A stretch of 64,000 bases of DNA from Geminisphaera colitermitum TAV2 (lineage in GTDB: Bacteria > Verrucomicrobiota > Verrucomicrobiia > Opitutales > Opitutaceae). Of the stretch, positions 50,423 through 58,431 are shown piece after piece (the stretch's first letter is position 1; each line of letters opens with the position of its first letter). The DNA is taken from assembly GCF_000171235.2 (NCBI RefSeq), contig NZ_ABEA03000106.1, positions 40,262 to 104,261 of the forward strand. Direction: 5' to 3'. Under the pieces are notes generated by a model. That model was given only the letters and a program-made list of their open reading frames with translations, did no database searches and was not told the origin of the DNA. A program made the position numbers and the translations under genes.

Positions 50423-53230
50423 ATGCCTACCACGCCCGAACAGCAAGCTCGCCAGCAAATCGACGCCATGCTCGAAGCGTCTGGCTGGACCGTGCAGGAT
50501 TACAAGAAACTCAACCCCTCCGCCGCGCGCGGTATCGCCCTGCGCGAAGTCCCGCTCAAAACCGGCCCTTGCGATTACCTGCTCCTCGTTGACCGAAACC
50601 CCGTCGGCGTCATCGAGGCCAAGCGCGTTGGTTACACACTCTCCACTGTCGCCGAACAATCCGCCAGTTACGCCCAAAACCTCCCCGATTTTCTCGCCAC
50701 GCTTTGCCCTGCCGACATCGCCAAACTCCCCTTCGCCTACGAATCCACTGGCGTTGAAACCCTGTTCCGCGACGAACGCGACCCGCACCCGCGCTCCCGC
50801 CGCGTTTTCAGTTTCCATCGTCCTGAAACCCTCGCCGATTTTATCGCGGGAAAAGACACCCTCCGCGCCCGCCTCGCTGCCATGCCCGTCGCGCACCCGC
50901 TCAAAACCGACGGCATGCGCGCCTGCCAAGTCGAAGCCATCACCAACCTCGAAACCTCCTTCGCCGACGACCAGCCCCGCGCCCTCCTCAAAATGGCCAC
51001 TGGTTCCGGCAAAACCTACACCGCCTGCGCCTTCTCACACCGCCTCATCAAACACGCAGGCGCGCGCCGCATCCTGTTCCTCGTTGACCGCGCCAACCTC
51101 GGCAAACAAGCCAAAGGCGAATTCGACCAATTCCGCACACCCGACACCGCACGCAAGTTCACCGAACTCTACAACGTCCAACACCTCGCCTCCAACAAAC
51201 TCGACCCCGTCGCCCGCGTCACCATCTGCACCATCCAGCGCCTCTACTCTATGCTCCGCGGCGAAGCCGACCTCGCCGAGGACCTCGACGAACTCTCCGC
51301 CGCCGACCTCAGCGCCGCCGACAACCGCCCCCGCGACGTTGCCTACAACCCCGCCATCCCCATCGAAACCTTCGACTTCATCGTCATCGATGAATGCCAC
51401 CGCTCCATCTACAACCTCTGGCGCCAAGTCCTCGAATACTTCGACGCCCACCTCATCGGCCTCTCCGCCACGCCCTCCGCGCAAACCGTCGCCTTCTTCA
51501 ACCAAAACCTCGTCATGGACTACGGCCACGAACGCGCCGTCGCCGACAACGTCAACGTGGGCTACGACGTTTACCGCATCCGCACCCGCATCACCGAGCA
51601 CGGCGCCACCATCGAAAAAGGCTACCACGTCACCAAACGCGACCGCCAGACCCGCGCCCTCCGCCAACAACTCCTCGACGAAGACCTCGCCTACGACCCC
51701 GCGCAACTCGACCGCTCCATCGTCAACCCCTCCCAAATCCGCACCATCATCCAAGCCCTCCGCGACGCCCTCGCCACCGAACTCTTCCCCGCCCGAGCCC
51801 TCGTCCCCAAAACCCTCATCTTCGCCAAGGACGACTCCCACGCCGAGGAAATCGTCCACATCACCCGCGAAGTCTTCGGACGCGGCAACGACTTCTGCAA
51901 AAAAATCACCTACCAATCCAAACACCACCTCACCGGCAAACCCGCCAAAAAAGACGACCTCATCGCCGAGTTTCGCAACTCCCCCACGCTCCGCATCGCC
52001 GTCACCGTGGACATGATCGCCACCGGCACCGACATCAAAGCCCTCGAATGCCTCGTCTTCCTCCGCGACGTCCGCAGCCCCGGCTACTTCGAGCAAATGA
52101 AAGGCCGCGGCACCCGCGTCCTCACCCCCACCGAACTCCAATCCGTCTCCGGCGCCGACGCCCGCGCCAAAACCCACTTCATCATCGTCGATGCCGTCGG
52201 CGTCTGCGAATCCGACAAAACCGAATCCCAGCCCCTCGACAAAAAACCCGCCGTCGCCCTCGAAAAAATCCTCCTCGCCATCCCCCTCGGCAAACGCGAC
52301 GACGACACCCTCAGCACCCTCGCCTCGCGCCTCGCCCGCCTCGAACGCCAGCTCACCCCCGCCGAAATCGCCGCCAAAATCCTCCCGCACACCGCCGGCC
52401 AAACCCTCGGCCAAATCGCCCGCGCCCTCCTCGAATCCATCGACCCCGACAAAATCGCCGAACACGCCACCGGCCACCCCGGCGCCACCCCCGCCGAAAC
52501 CACACCCGAACGCCTCGCCGCCGCCAAAAACGAACTCACCGCCGCCGCCTGCGCCCCCTTCGCCAACCCCGACCTCCGCGAAGCCCTCGTCCGCGCCAAA
52601 CGCGAAAACGAACAAACCATCGACACCGCCAACCCCGACCACGTCATCGCCCGCGGCCTCGACCCCGCCGCCAAAGCCCGCGCCGACGCCCTCCTCCAAT
52701 CCTTCCGCGCCTACATCGAGCAACACCAAGCCAAAATCACCGCCCTGCAAATCCTCTACAACCGCCCCTACAAACAACGCCTCACCGAAAAAACCCTCAA
52801 GGAACTCGAAACCAAGCTCCGCGACGAAAACGCCCGCTGGAACGAGGAAACCCTCTGGAACGCCTGCGCCACCGCCGCCCCCGAGCGCGTCAAAGGCCGC
52901 AGCGCCATCAACCGCTTCGCCGACCTCATCCCCCTCGTCCGCTACGCCCTCGAAAAGCAACCCGAACTCCGCCCCTTCGCCGAAACCGTCCAAGACCGCT
53001 TCAACAACTGGCTCACGGACAAAGCCGCCGCCGGCATCACCTTCACCCCCGACCAATTGGCGTGGCTCCACGACATCCGCGACCACATCGCCACCACCCT
53101 CAGCATCGACCCCGACGATTTTGACTACGCCCCCTTCACCCAACGCGGCGGCTTGGGCAAAGCCCACCAACTTTTTGGAGAAACCTTGCCCGCCCTCCTC
53201 GAAGAGCTTAATGAGGTGCTCGTTGCATGA
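50423..53230 (+). CDS. hsdR: Type I restriction enzyme, R subunit (EcoEI type)
   Basis: About 935 residues. The N-terminal nuclease domain has GPCDYLLLVDRNPVGVIEAKR (D...ExK pattern) near residue 50. The helicase has MATGSGKTYTA near 190, FIVIDECHRSIYNLWRQ near 322 and the C-domain arginine region FEQMKGRGTRVL. An EcoEI-R-type C-terminal domain follows, with charged helices. R subunits translocate and cut DNA when the HsdMS complex finds unmethylated sites. The start is the ATG at 50423. Its stop overlaps the next start as ATGA, so the operon is translationally coupled; codons are strongly GC-rich compared with the genes that follow. Confidence 0.95.
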   Translation: MPTTPEQQARQQIDAMLEASGWTVQDYKKLNPSAARGIALREVPLKTGPCDYLLLVDRNPVGVIEAKRVGYTLSTVAEQSASYAQNLPDFLATLCPADIAKLPFAYESTGVETLFRDERDPHPRSRRVFSFHRPETLADFIAGKDTLRARLAAMPVAHPLKTDGMRACQVEAITNLETSFADDQPRALLKMATGSGKTYTACAFSHRLIKHAGARRILFLVDRANLGKQAKGEFDQFRTPDTARKFTELYNVQHLASNKLDPVARVTICTIQRLYSMLRGEADLAEDLDELSAADLSAADNRPRDVAYNPAIPIETFDFIVIDECHRSIYNLWRQVLEYFDAHLIGLSATPSAQTVAFFNQNLVMDYGHERAVADNVNVGYDVYRIRTRITEHGATIEKGYHVTKRDRQTRALRQQLLDEDLAYDPAQLDRSIVNPSQIRTIIQALRDALATELFPARALVPKTLIFAKDDSHAEEIVHITREVFGRGNDFCKKITYQSKHHLTGKPAKKDDLIAEFRNSPTLRIAVTVDMIATGTDIKALECLVFLRDVRSPGYFEQMKGRGTRVLTPTELQSVSGADARAKTHFIIVDAVGVCESDKTESQPLDKKPAVALEKILLAIPLGKRDDDTLSTLASRLARLERQLTPAEIAAKILPHTAGQTLGQIARALLESIDPDKIAEHATGHPGATPAETTPERLAAAKNELTAAACAPFANPDLREALVRAKRENEQTIDTANPDHVIARGLDPAAKARADALLQSFRAYIEQHQAKITALQILYNRPYKQRLTEKTLKELETKLRDENARWNEETLWNACATAAPERVKGRSAINRFADLIPLVRYALEKQPELRPFAETVQDRFNNWLTDKAAAGITFTPDQLAWLHDIRDHIATTLSIDPDDFDYAPFTQRGGLGKAHQLFGETLPALLEELNEVLVA

Positions 53231-53604
53231 ACTCCAAGGAAGAAATAAGAATGCAGAAGGAAGAAACAGACTTAAAAAAACGCACAAAAGATTTCGCTCT
53301 GCGCGTAATCAGAATGTTCTGCGCACTGCCAAAGACAACGGAAGCACAGATCTTGGGCAAACAGGTTTTGCGTTCCGCGACCTCCGTTGGCGCAAATTAT
53401 AGAGAAGCGCATCGCGCACGTAGCAAGGCTGAGTTTATCGCCAAAACAGGTGATTGCCTGCGTGAAATCGAAGAAACTGCCTACTGGTTTGAATTGCTGG
53501 CAGAAAGCCAGATTGTCCCGGAAATGAAATTATCTTCGCTTTGCCAAGAGTGTGATGAACTCATTGCCATATTTGTAACCATTATCAAAAGGGCGAAAGA
53601 ATGA
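53227..53604 (+). CDS. Four-helix bundle protein (S23/IVS type)
   Basis: A protein of 125 residues, wholly alpha-helical, with the family core FALRVIRMFCALPKT, QVLRSATSVGANYREAHRA and KTGDCLREIEETAYWFELL. Proteins of this family are related to the accessory variability determinants of diversity-generating retroelements, but no reverse transcriptase is in this window. It is coupled to hsdR and to hsdS by ATGA overlaps on both sides. The base composition is lower in G+C than hsdR. A second, distinct four-helix gene lies later in the same operon. The role in restriction-modification operons is unknown. Confidence 0.9.
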   Translation: MNSKEEIRMQKEETDLKKRTKDFALRVIRMFCALPKTTEAQILGKQVLRSATSVGANYREAHRARSKAEFIAKTGDCLREIEETAYWFELLAESQIVPEMKLSSLCQECDELIAIFVTIIKRAKE

Positions 53605-54989
53605 AAGCCGACTGCAAAAGTTTAGGCGCACTATGCGTTGATAATGTTGAGAAGACCGGACCCGTTGGACGGGAATTTGTCTATGTGGATATCGGGAGCA
53701 TCAATAGGGAAACAAAACGGATAGAGGATGCAAAAACTCTCCTCGCCTCGAAAGCACCCAGCCGAGCAAAGCAAGTTTTGAAGACTGGAGACGTGTTAGT
53801 CTCAATGACACGCCCCAATTTGAATGCAGTAGCATGGGTTCCTCCCGAATTGGACGGAAGCATTGGCTCCACGGGATTTCATGTTCTACGCGCACAAAAT
53901 ACCGAATCAAAATTTCTCTTCTACGCAGTCCAAACGAACTCCTTTATCGAAGCCATGTGCCAAAAGGTGCAAGGCGCGTTATATCCAGCAGTTCGGCCTC
54001 GTGATATTTCTTCCTTCTGCCTTCCTCCTTTTTCCTTGGCGCAGCAGCACCGCATCGTCGCCGAAATCGAAAAACAATTCACACGCCTCGACGCCGGGGT
54101 GACGGCGTTGAAGCGAGTGCAAGCGAACCTCAAACGCAACCGCGCCGCCGTCCTGAAATCCGCCTGCGAAGGCCGCCTCGTCCCCACCGAAGCCGAACTG
54201 TATAAAAGTGGAAGCGACGTCCTGCCGCTTGGTTTGAAAAGCTCCCAAACCAAGCGGCAAGATGCCGCTTCCACCTTCGAAACTGGCGAGCAACTCCTCG
54301 CCCGCATCCTCCGCGACCGCAAACAAAACTGGCAAGGCCGAGGCAAATACAAGCCCCCCGCCGCCCCCGACACCACCACCCTCCCGCCCCTCCCCGAAGG
54401 CTGGACTTGGGCAAACATCGAACAAATTGGGCAAACTACCACAGGCTTTACCCCTCCCAAAAATAACGCCGCACTTTTCGGCGGGAGCATCCCATTCTTT
54501 AAGCCTTCAGACTTAGACGTTGGTTACAATGTTCGCGAGTATCGTGATTCATTAACAAATAAGGGCGCAGAATATGGCAGGATTCTTCCTGCATTATCTA
54601 TTTTGGTTACATGTATCGGTGCGACTATTGGAAAAACAGGACTTGCTCGAGTGCAATGCACCACAAATCAGCAAATCAATGCACTGACAGTTCCTAATGA
54701 GCTTATATTATCGCAGTTTGTATATTGGTATATCAATAGTCCATTGGGACAACGGCAGATTATTGACAATGCATCGGCAACAACGCTTCCGATATTAAAC
54801 AAAAGTCGATTTGAAGCACTTCCGGTTCCCCTTCCGCCTCTCACCGAACAAACCCGCATAGTCGCCGAAGTCGAACGCCGCCTCTCCGTCATCGACGAAC
54901 TCGAAACCCTCGTCACCGCCAACCTCACCCGCGCCACCCACCTGCGGCAATCAATACTGCAACAAACCTTTAATGAAGGGATAAAATGA
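53601..54989 (+). CDS. hsdS: Type I restriction specificity subunit (HsdS)
   Basis: A protein of 462 residues with two target-recognition domains and two conserved helical regions. The first recognition domain ends at PPFSLAQQHRIVAEIEKQF and the second at PPLTEQTRIVAEVERRL. The recognition-domain DNA is lower in G+C than the conserved parts, as expected of exchangeable modules. Between the two halves lies a 67-base palindromic element (54208-54274) translated in frame as KSGSDVLPLGLKSSQTKRQD and onward to STF; a similar one is found in hsdM. It overlaps the preceding and following genes by ATGA. Confidence 0.93.
   Translation: MKADCKSLGALCVDNVEKTGPVGREFVYVDIGSINRETKRIEDAKTLLASKAPSRAKQVLKTGDVLVSMTRPNLNAVAWVPPELDGSIGSTGFHVLRAQNTESKFLFYAVQTNSFIEAMCQKVQGALYPAVRPRDISSFCLPPFSLAQQHRIVAEIEKQFTRLDAGVTALKRVQANLKRNRAAVLKSACEGRLVPTEAELYKSGSDVLPLGLKSSQTKRQDAASTFETGEQLLARILRDRKQNWQGRGKYKPPAAPDTTTLPPLPEGWTWANIEQIGQTTTGFTPPKNNAALFGGSIPFFKPSDLDVGYNVREYRDSLTNKGAEYGRILPALSILVTCIGATIGKTGLARVQCTTNQQINALTVPNELILSQFVYWYINSPLGQRQIIDNASATTLPILNKSRFEALPVPLPPLTEQTRIVAEVERRLSVIDELETLVTANLTRATHLRQSILQQTFNEGIK
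54208..54274. repeat. Palindromic element in frame inside hsdS
   Basis: Starts GTGGAAGCG and ends CGCTTCCAC, with an inner GCCGCTTGG/CCAAGCGGC pair. A 58-base relative with the same outer arms is inside hsdM at 59666-59723. Confidence 0.9.
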
Positions 54990-56341
54990 CAAATACCCCA
55001 GTCGGAGTTAAACAAATCACTCGTGCACGTTTCGACGCACTTTGCTACTCACGGCAGCCACACACTGAGTCCATCACTAAAGAAAAGGAATGGTGGGCAG
55101 ATTCTCAAGAAAGAGTAATTGGAACCATTCTTTTGGATTTAACCGATAACGATTGGTCGTGGATTGTTCTCGGGCGAGATGAACGTGGTCTCTTCCGTGG
55201 AGTCGCCCTGAATGTCTCTATTGAAACGCAAGAAATGGCACGCATCGCCTTGCACCAAGCGTTAACTGAACATGCAGCATCAGGGGATGTGTTCCCTCAG
55301 CATGACAATTCAGGAAAACGGCATGAAATCATGCGAACACAGATTCCTGATGAAAAATTACATAAGAATTTTAAAATTATATCAGAAGGGCTGCATCATT
55401 TAGCAGCACGCCGCATGATTGAGGAGATTGCGTTGGCTTTTGTGGATATAGATGGCAACTACTCCAAAGATTTCCAAACAACTGGGTTTAACGCCCGTTT
55501 ATGGGAACTTGGACTATTTGCCTTTTTATATGAGCAAAAATTCAACATAATTCGTGACTTTAATCGTCCTGATTTTTTGATTTCAAAATGGGGACATCCT
55601 CTCGCAATAGAAGCTACAACAGTCAATCCAACTACTGGTGAAGAGCCGCCCAATCCAGAGAGTAAAGAGGCAATGGAAAAATTGAGGGCAGATTATATGC
55701 CGATAAAATTTGGCAGCGCATTATACTCTAAACTTCAAAAAAAATACTGGGAGCTCGACCATATGAAGAAAGTTCCGTTGATACTCGCCATTCATGATTT
55801 TTGCGCCGATGGCTCAATGACGTGGTCTGCACCAGCTCTTAGTAATTATCTGTATGGCAGTCGGCCTACATGGGAAAAATCATCGGATGGAAAACTAATT
55901 ATCACTGAACATCCAATTATTGAACACAAATGGAATAGTAAATGTATTCCTTCAGGCTTTTTTAAGCAGCCGGGTGCTGAAAATGTCAGTGTAGTGCTTT
56001 TTTCGAACTCCACGACTCTTGCTAAGTTTAATCGGATGGGTGTTTTAGCTGGTTTTGGCCATGAAGATGTAAGGATGCTTCGAGCTGGAATACGTCATAA
56101 TTTTGACCCAAACGCAACTGAGGGAACTCCTTTTTGTGAAGAAGTCATTGTAGGGAGATATACCGAAAAATGGAGCGATGGAATGGAGCTATTCCATAAC
56201 CCTAATGCCCTTATACATATTCCAGAAGATTTTTTCCCAGAGTGCACACATCACTATTTTGACGGCCAACGTCGTACATGGACGCCGCGTGATAATGGCT
56301 ATGTTCATTCCTCTATTACCCACGTCATCGTAACGGCTTAA
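54986..56341 (+). CDS. Unknown protein in the restriction operon, possible PD-(D/E)XK nuclease
   Basis: A protein of 451 residues; I recognise no family. The start codon overlaps the hsdS stop as ATGA, so it is an operon member. The gene is clearly AT-richer than hsdR and hsdM, which suggests recent acquisition. A stretch in the middle, NRPDFLISKWGHPLAIEATT, has the spacing of a PD-(D/E)XK-like core (Asp, then E-x-T), and another motif near the end, GFGHEDVRMLRAGIRH, may also be structural. Before the core lies a helical part (LHHLAARRMIEEIALAF). The C-terminal third is rich in Trp, His and aromatic residues (HHYFDGQRRTWTPRDNGYVH). No signal peptide or membrane segment is visible. Confidence 0.6.
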   Translation: MTNTPVGVKQITRARFDALCYSRQPHTESITKEKEWWADSQERVIGTILLDLTDNDWSWIVLGRDERGLFRGVALNVSIETQEMARIALHQALTEHAASGDVFPQHDNSGKRHEIMRTQIPDEKLHKNFKIISEGLHHLAARRMIEEIALAFVDIDGNYSKDFQTTGFNARLWELGLFAFLYEQKFNIIRDFNRPDFLISKWGHPLAIEATTVNPTTGEEPPNPESKEAMEKLRADYMPIKFGSALYSKLQKKYWELDHMKKVPLILAIHDFCADGSMTWSAPALSNYLYGSRPTWEKSSDGKLIITEHPIIEHKWNSKCIPSGFFKQPGAENVSVVLFSNSTTLAKFNRMGVLAGFGHEDVRMLRAGIRHNFDPNATEGTPFCEEVIVGRYTEKWSDGMELFHNPNALIHIPEDFFPECTHHYFDGQRRTWTPRDNGYVHSSITHVIVTA

Positions 56342-56356
56342 TTAAACATTCTCAAC

Positions 56357-57004
56357 ATGGTTGATTGCACCCTCATCCCCCAGCACGGCGGCTACCGGAA
56401 GCTCAAGAGCTTTCAGGTGGCGCAGCTTGCCTACGATGTGACGGTGCGTTTCACCGAGCGTTATATTAACAAATTCAGTCGCACCCGCGACCAGATGGTG
56501 CAGGCGGCGCGTTCCGGCGTGCAAAACATCGCCGAGGGCAGCCAAGCCTCCGGCACGTCAAAGAAAACCGAACTCAAACTCACCAACGTCGCCCGCGCCA
56601 GCCTCGAAGAGCTGCGCCTCGACTACGAAGATTACCTGCGGCAGCACGGGTTGCCCCTCTGGGCGCGGGCTGACCCGCGCCGCGCCGGGCTGATCGCCCT
56701 GCGCCCGAAAACCGCCGATGATCTGGCGCGCTGGGCACGAGGGGTGCATGATGGACGAAGTGGACTGAGTGGACATCGTGGACAGGGTGAACACATCCAG
56801 AATTCTGCTCGGTCCACAACGTCCACTCCGTCCACAAAGTCCACCTACCCGGAAATCGCCGCCAACGGTGCGCTGGCACTGATAGCGGTGGCCACAGCCC
56901 TGCTCGACCGCCAACTTGCCGCGCAAGCCGCCGCCTTTGAAAAAGAAGGCGGCTTCACCGAACGCCTCTACCGCATCCGCACACAAAAACGAAACTCTCT
57001 ATAA
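56357..57004 (+). CDS. Four-helix bundle protein with suffix domain
   Basis: A protein of 215 residues. The first part is a four-helix bundle (ERYINKFSRTRDQMVQAARS; NIAEGSQASGTSKKTELKLT; SLEELRLDYEDYLRQHGLP), followed by the suffix-type tail seen in this subfamily (ANGALALIAVATALLDRQLA; FTERLYRIRTQKR). Between them a palindromic segment of repeated GTGGAC units (56760-56844) is translated as a low-complexity insert (SGLSGHRGQGEHIQNSARST). It starts 15 bases after the unknown 451-residue gene, and its TAA stop overlaps the ATG of the truncated hsdM copy at 57004. Confidence 0.85.
   Translation: MVDCTLIPQHGGYRKLKSFQVAQLAYDVTVRFTERYINKFSRTRDQMVQAARSGVQNIAEGSQASGTSKKTELKLTNVARASLEELRLDYEDYLRQHGLPLWARADPRRAGLIALRPKTADDLARWARGVHDGRSGLSGHRGQGEHIQNSARSTTSTPSTKSTYPEIAANGALALIAVATALLDRQLAAQAAAFEKEGGFTERLYRIRTQKRNSL
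56760..56844. repeat. Palindromic GTGGAC-repeat insertion in a coding region
   Basis: The left half has GTGGACTGAGTGGACATCGT and further units, the right half the complementary GTCCAC units. The whole can fold as a hairpin and is in frame in the four-helix suffix gene. Confidence 0.85.
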
Positions 57005-57093
57005 TGACCGCCTTCTCCCTCGTCTCCAAACTCTGGAATTACTGCAACATCCTCCGCGATGACGGACTCTCCTACGGCGATTACGTCGAGCAG
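57004..57093 (+). pseudogene. Duplicated first 90 bases of hsdM
   Basis: Encodes MTAFSLVSKLWNYCNILRDD and onward to DYVEQ, then loses homology. It matches 58432-58521, the true hsdM start, over 90 bases with three differences. Its ATG overlaps the previous stop, so it marks the original position of hsdM in the operon. Confidence 0.9.
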
Positions 57094-57162
57094 ACGGCCT
57101 CCAGTAACCTGTGCCCTTCTTGACCTTTCTGCCCTTACCTGCTCATTTTCCCACAACAAGCC

Positions 57163-57765
57163 ATGTCCTTTCCTTTTTCACATCGTAAAACCACGCAGAC
57201 GCTGAATTTCTTCGCACGTCAATCCGGCGGGGAAATCAACAAGCTCAAGGCGTTGAAACTGGTTTTCCTTGCCGACCGCTATCATTTGCGGCGTTACGGG
57301 CGTCCCATAACCGGGGACGAATACCTCGCCATGCCTTATGGCCCCGTCGCTTCCGGCGCGAAAGATCTGGCCGAAATGGATTCTATGATGAGCGATGCCG
57401 AGCGCTCCTATGGCGCCCAATATCTCGCCCCTGTTGACCGCTACAGCTACCGGTCTATCGCCAAAGTGGAGGCGCGCACCCTGTCCGAGTCCGACCGCCT
57501 CACGCTCACTTGGGCGTGGGAAAATTTTGGAAAACTGAAAGAATTCGAGCTTGCCGAATACACACATCGCTACCCCGAGTGGAAGCGCCATGAAGAGCCG
57601 CTGAAATCCGGACGCGAAACGCGCATTCCGATGAGTTATCGGGATTTTCTGGATGATTCCACTGTGCCCGGCACAGACCCCTGCCATGCGCTTTCGTCCG
57701 ATGAACGCGCGGCCCTGGCCGCTGGCATTCAGGAGCGTTTCGACGCTGAACGCATGTTGAGCTGA
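57163..57765 (+). CDS. Panacea-domain (DUF4065) antitoxin-like protein
   Basis: A protein of 200 residues. The diagnostic segment is INKLKALKLVFLADRYHLRR followed by YGRPITGDEYLAMPYGPVAS, matching SocA/GepA-like Panacea proteins. These domains neutralise many different toxins encoded beside them. The next gene, 22 bases later, is the presumed toxin. The pair lies between the truncated and the complete copy of hsdM. Its start is the ATG at 57163. The C-terminal part (MSYRDFLDDSTVPGTDPCHA) is variable and may contact the partner. Confidence 0.85.
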   Translation: MSFPFSHRKTTQTLNFFARQSGGEINKLKALKLVFLADRYHLRRYGRPITGDEYLAMPYGPVASGAKDLAEMDSMMSDAERSYGAQYLAPVDRYSYRSIAKVEARTLSESDRLTLTWAWENFGKLKEFELAEYTHRYPEWKRHEEPLKSGRETRIPMSYRDFLDDSTVPGTDPCHALSSDERAALAAGIQERFDAERMLS

Positions 57766-57787
57766 GAACGTCCGCAGAGCCAGCCCC

Positions 57788-58219
57788 ATGCCTCCGGACA
57801 AGCTGCCATTGGAACTCAAATTAGGTTTGCGTTGCGGCAGCGTCTTTTATTTTCAGGCCCGCGAGCTTACCTCGCTCGCGCCACACTACTACGTCGTGCT
57901 CAATCGCGACCCGCTTTCTGAAAAGCTCCTCTTGATGACGGTGTTCACCTCGAAAATTGAAAACGTGCGCCAGCGCAATCGCGAGCGACCGGCAACGGTG
58001 GTGGAGTTTGGCCCTGCCGATTACGATGAACTTTCGTGTCCCACGGCGGTTGATGGCAATGTCATACACCGCCGCACACTGGCAGAAATGGCAGACCTCG
58101 TGGTTCGCAAAAAAGTGGGTTATTGCAAGGATTTGCCCGCTGCGTTGCTTGAACGCATTCGCGCAGCAGTGCTTGCCAGTCCCGTGATAGAAGACGAAGA
58201 CAAAGACCTTATCCGATGA
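57788..58219 (+). CDS. Putative toxin paired with the Panacea antitoxin
   Basis: A protein of 143 residues. The N-terminal half, LRCGSVFYFQARELTSLAPH then YYVVLNRDP and LLLMTVFTSKIE, resembles the SH3-like beta-barrel of MazF/PemK-type toxins, though I cannot see the exact catalytic residues. The C-terminal half is helical (HRRTLAEMADLVVRKKVGYC). Position directly after a Panacea gene is the main evidence for a toxin role. The two form a compact cassette flanked by the hsdM duplication, consistent with movement as a unit. Confidence 0.6.
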   Translation: MPPDKLPLELKLGLRCGSVFYFQARELTSLAPHYYVVLNRDPLSEKLLLMTVFTSKIENVRQRNRERPATVVEFGPADYDELSCPTAVDGNVIHRRTLAEMADLVVRKKVGYCKDLPAALLERIRAAVLASPVIEDEDKDLIR

Positions 58220-58431
58220 ATGCCTTATGGGCTTAAAACTCCTCCATAAAACAAAGGGCCCCGGTTTTCACCGAGACCCAAAGCCGACCGGGAATTCCCA
58301 ATCCGTGATGACAAACCAACTCCATTTTCAGGTATTGCAAGACGGGAAATCTCTCCAAAGCGCAACCGCCTCACGCAGCCGCACCACCACAGTTTTCTTA
58401 ATTCATAATTCTTAACTCTTACTTTCTCAGC
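58220..58431. other. Intergenic region before the complete hsdM
   Basis: No gene visible. The last part (TTAATTCATAATTCTTAACT) is AT-rich and could hold the promoter that now drives hsdM after the cassette insertion. Confidence 0.5.

Noticed and set aside
48935..50929. A 664-codon open frame on the minus strand across lepB and the start of hsdR
   Set aside because: Spans two unrelated plus-strand genes and the G tracts between them; composition is that of an antisense frame.
51035..53287. A 750-codon open frame on the minus strand opposite hsdR
   Set aside because: A low-complexity Gly/Glu/Val/Phe protein with no fold; hsdR on the plus strand is certain.
53227..57004. Diversity-generating retroelement, suggested by Avd-like four-helix proteins
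   Set aside because: No reverse transcriptase, template repeat or variable repeat is visible in the window.
57004..57093. Calling a second hsdM gene
   Set aside because: Only 30 codons are present before homology ends; it is a duplicated fragment.
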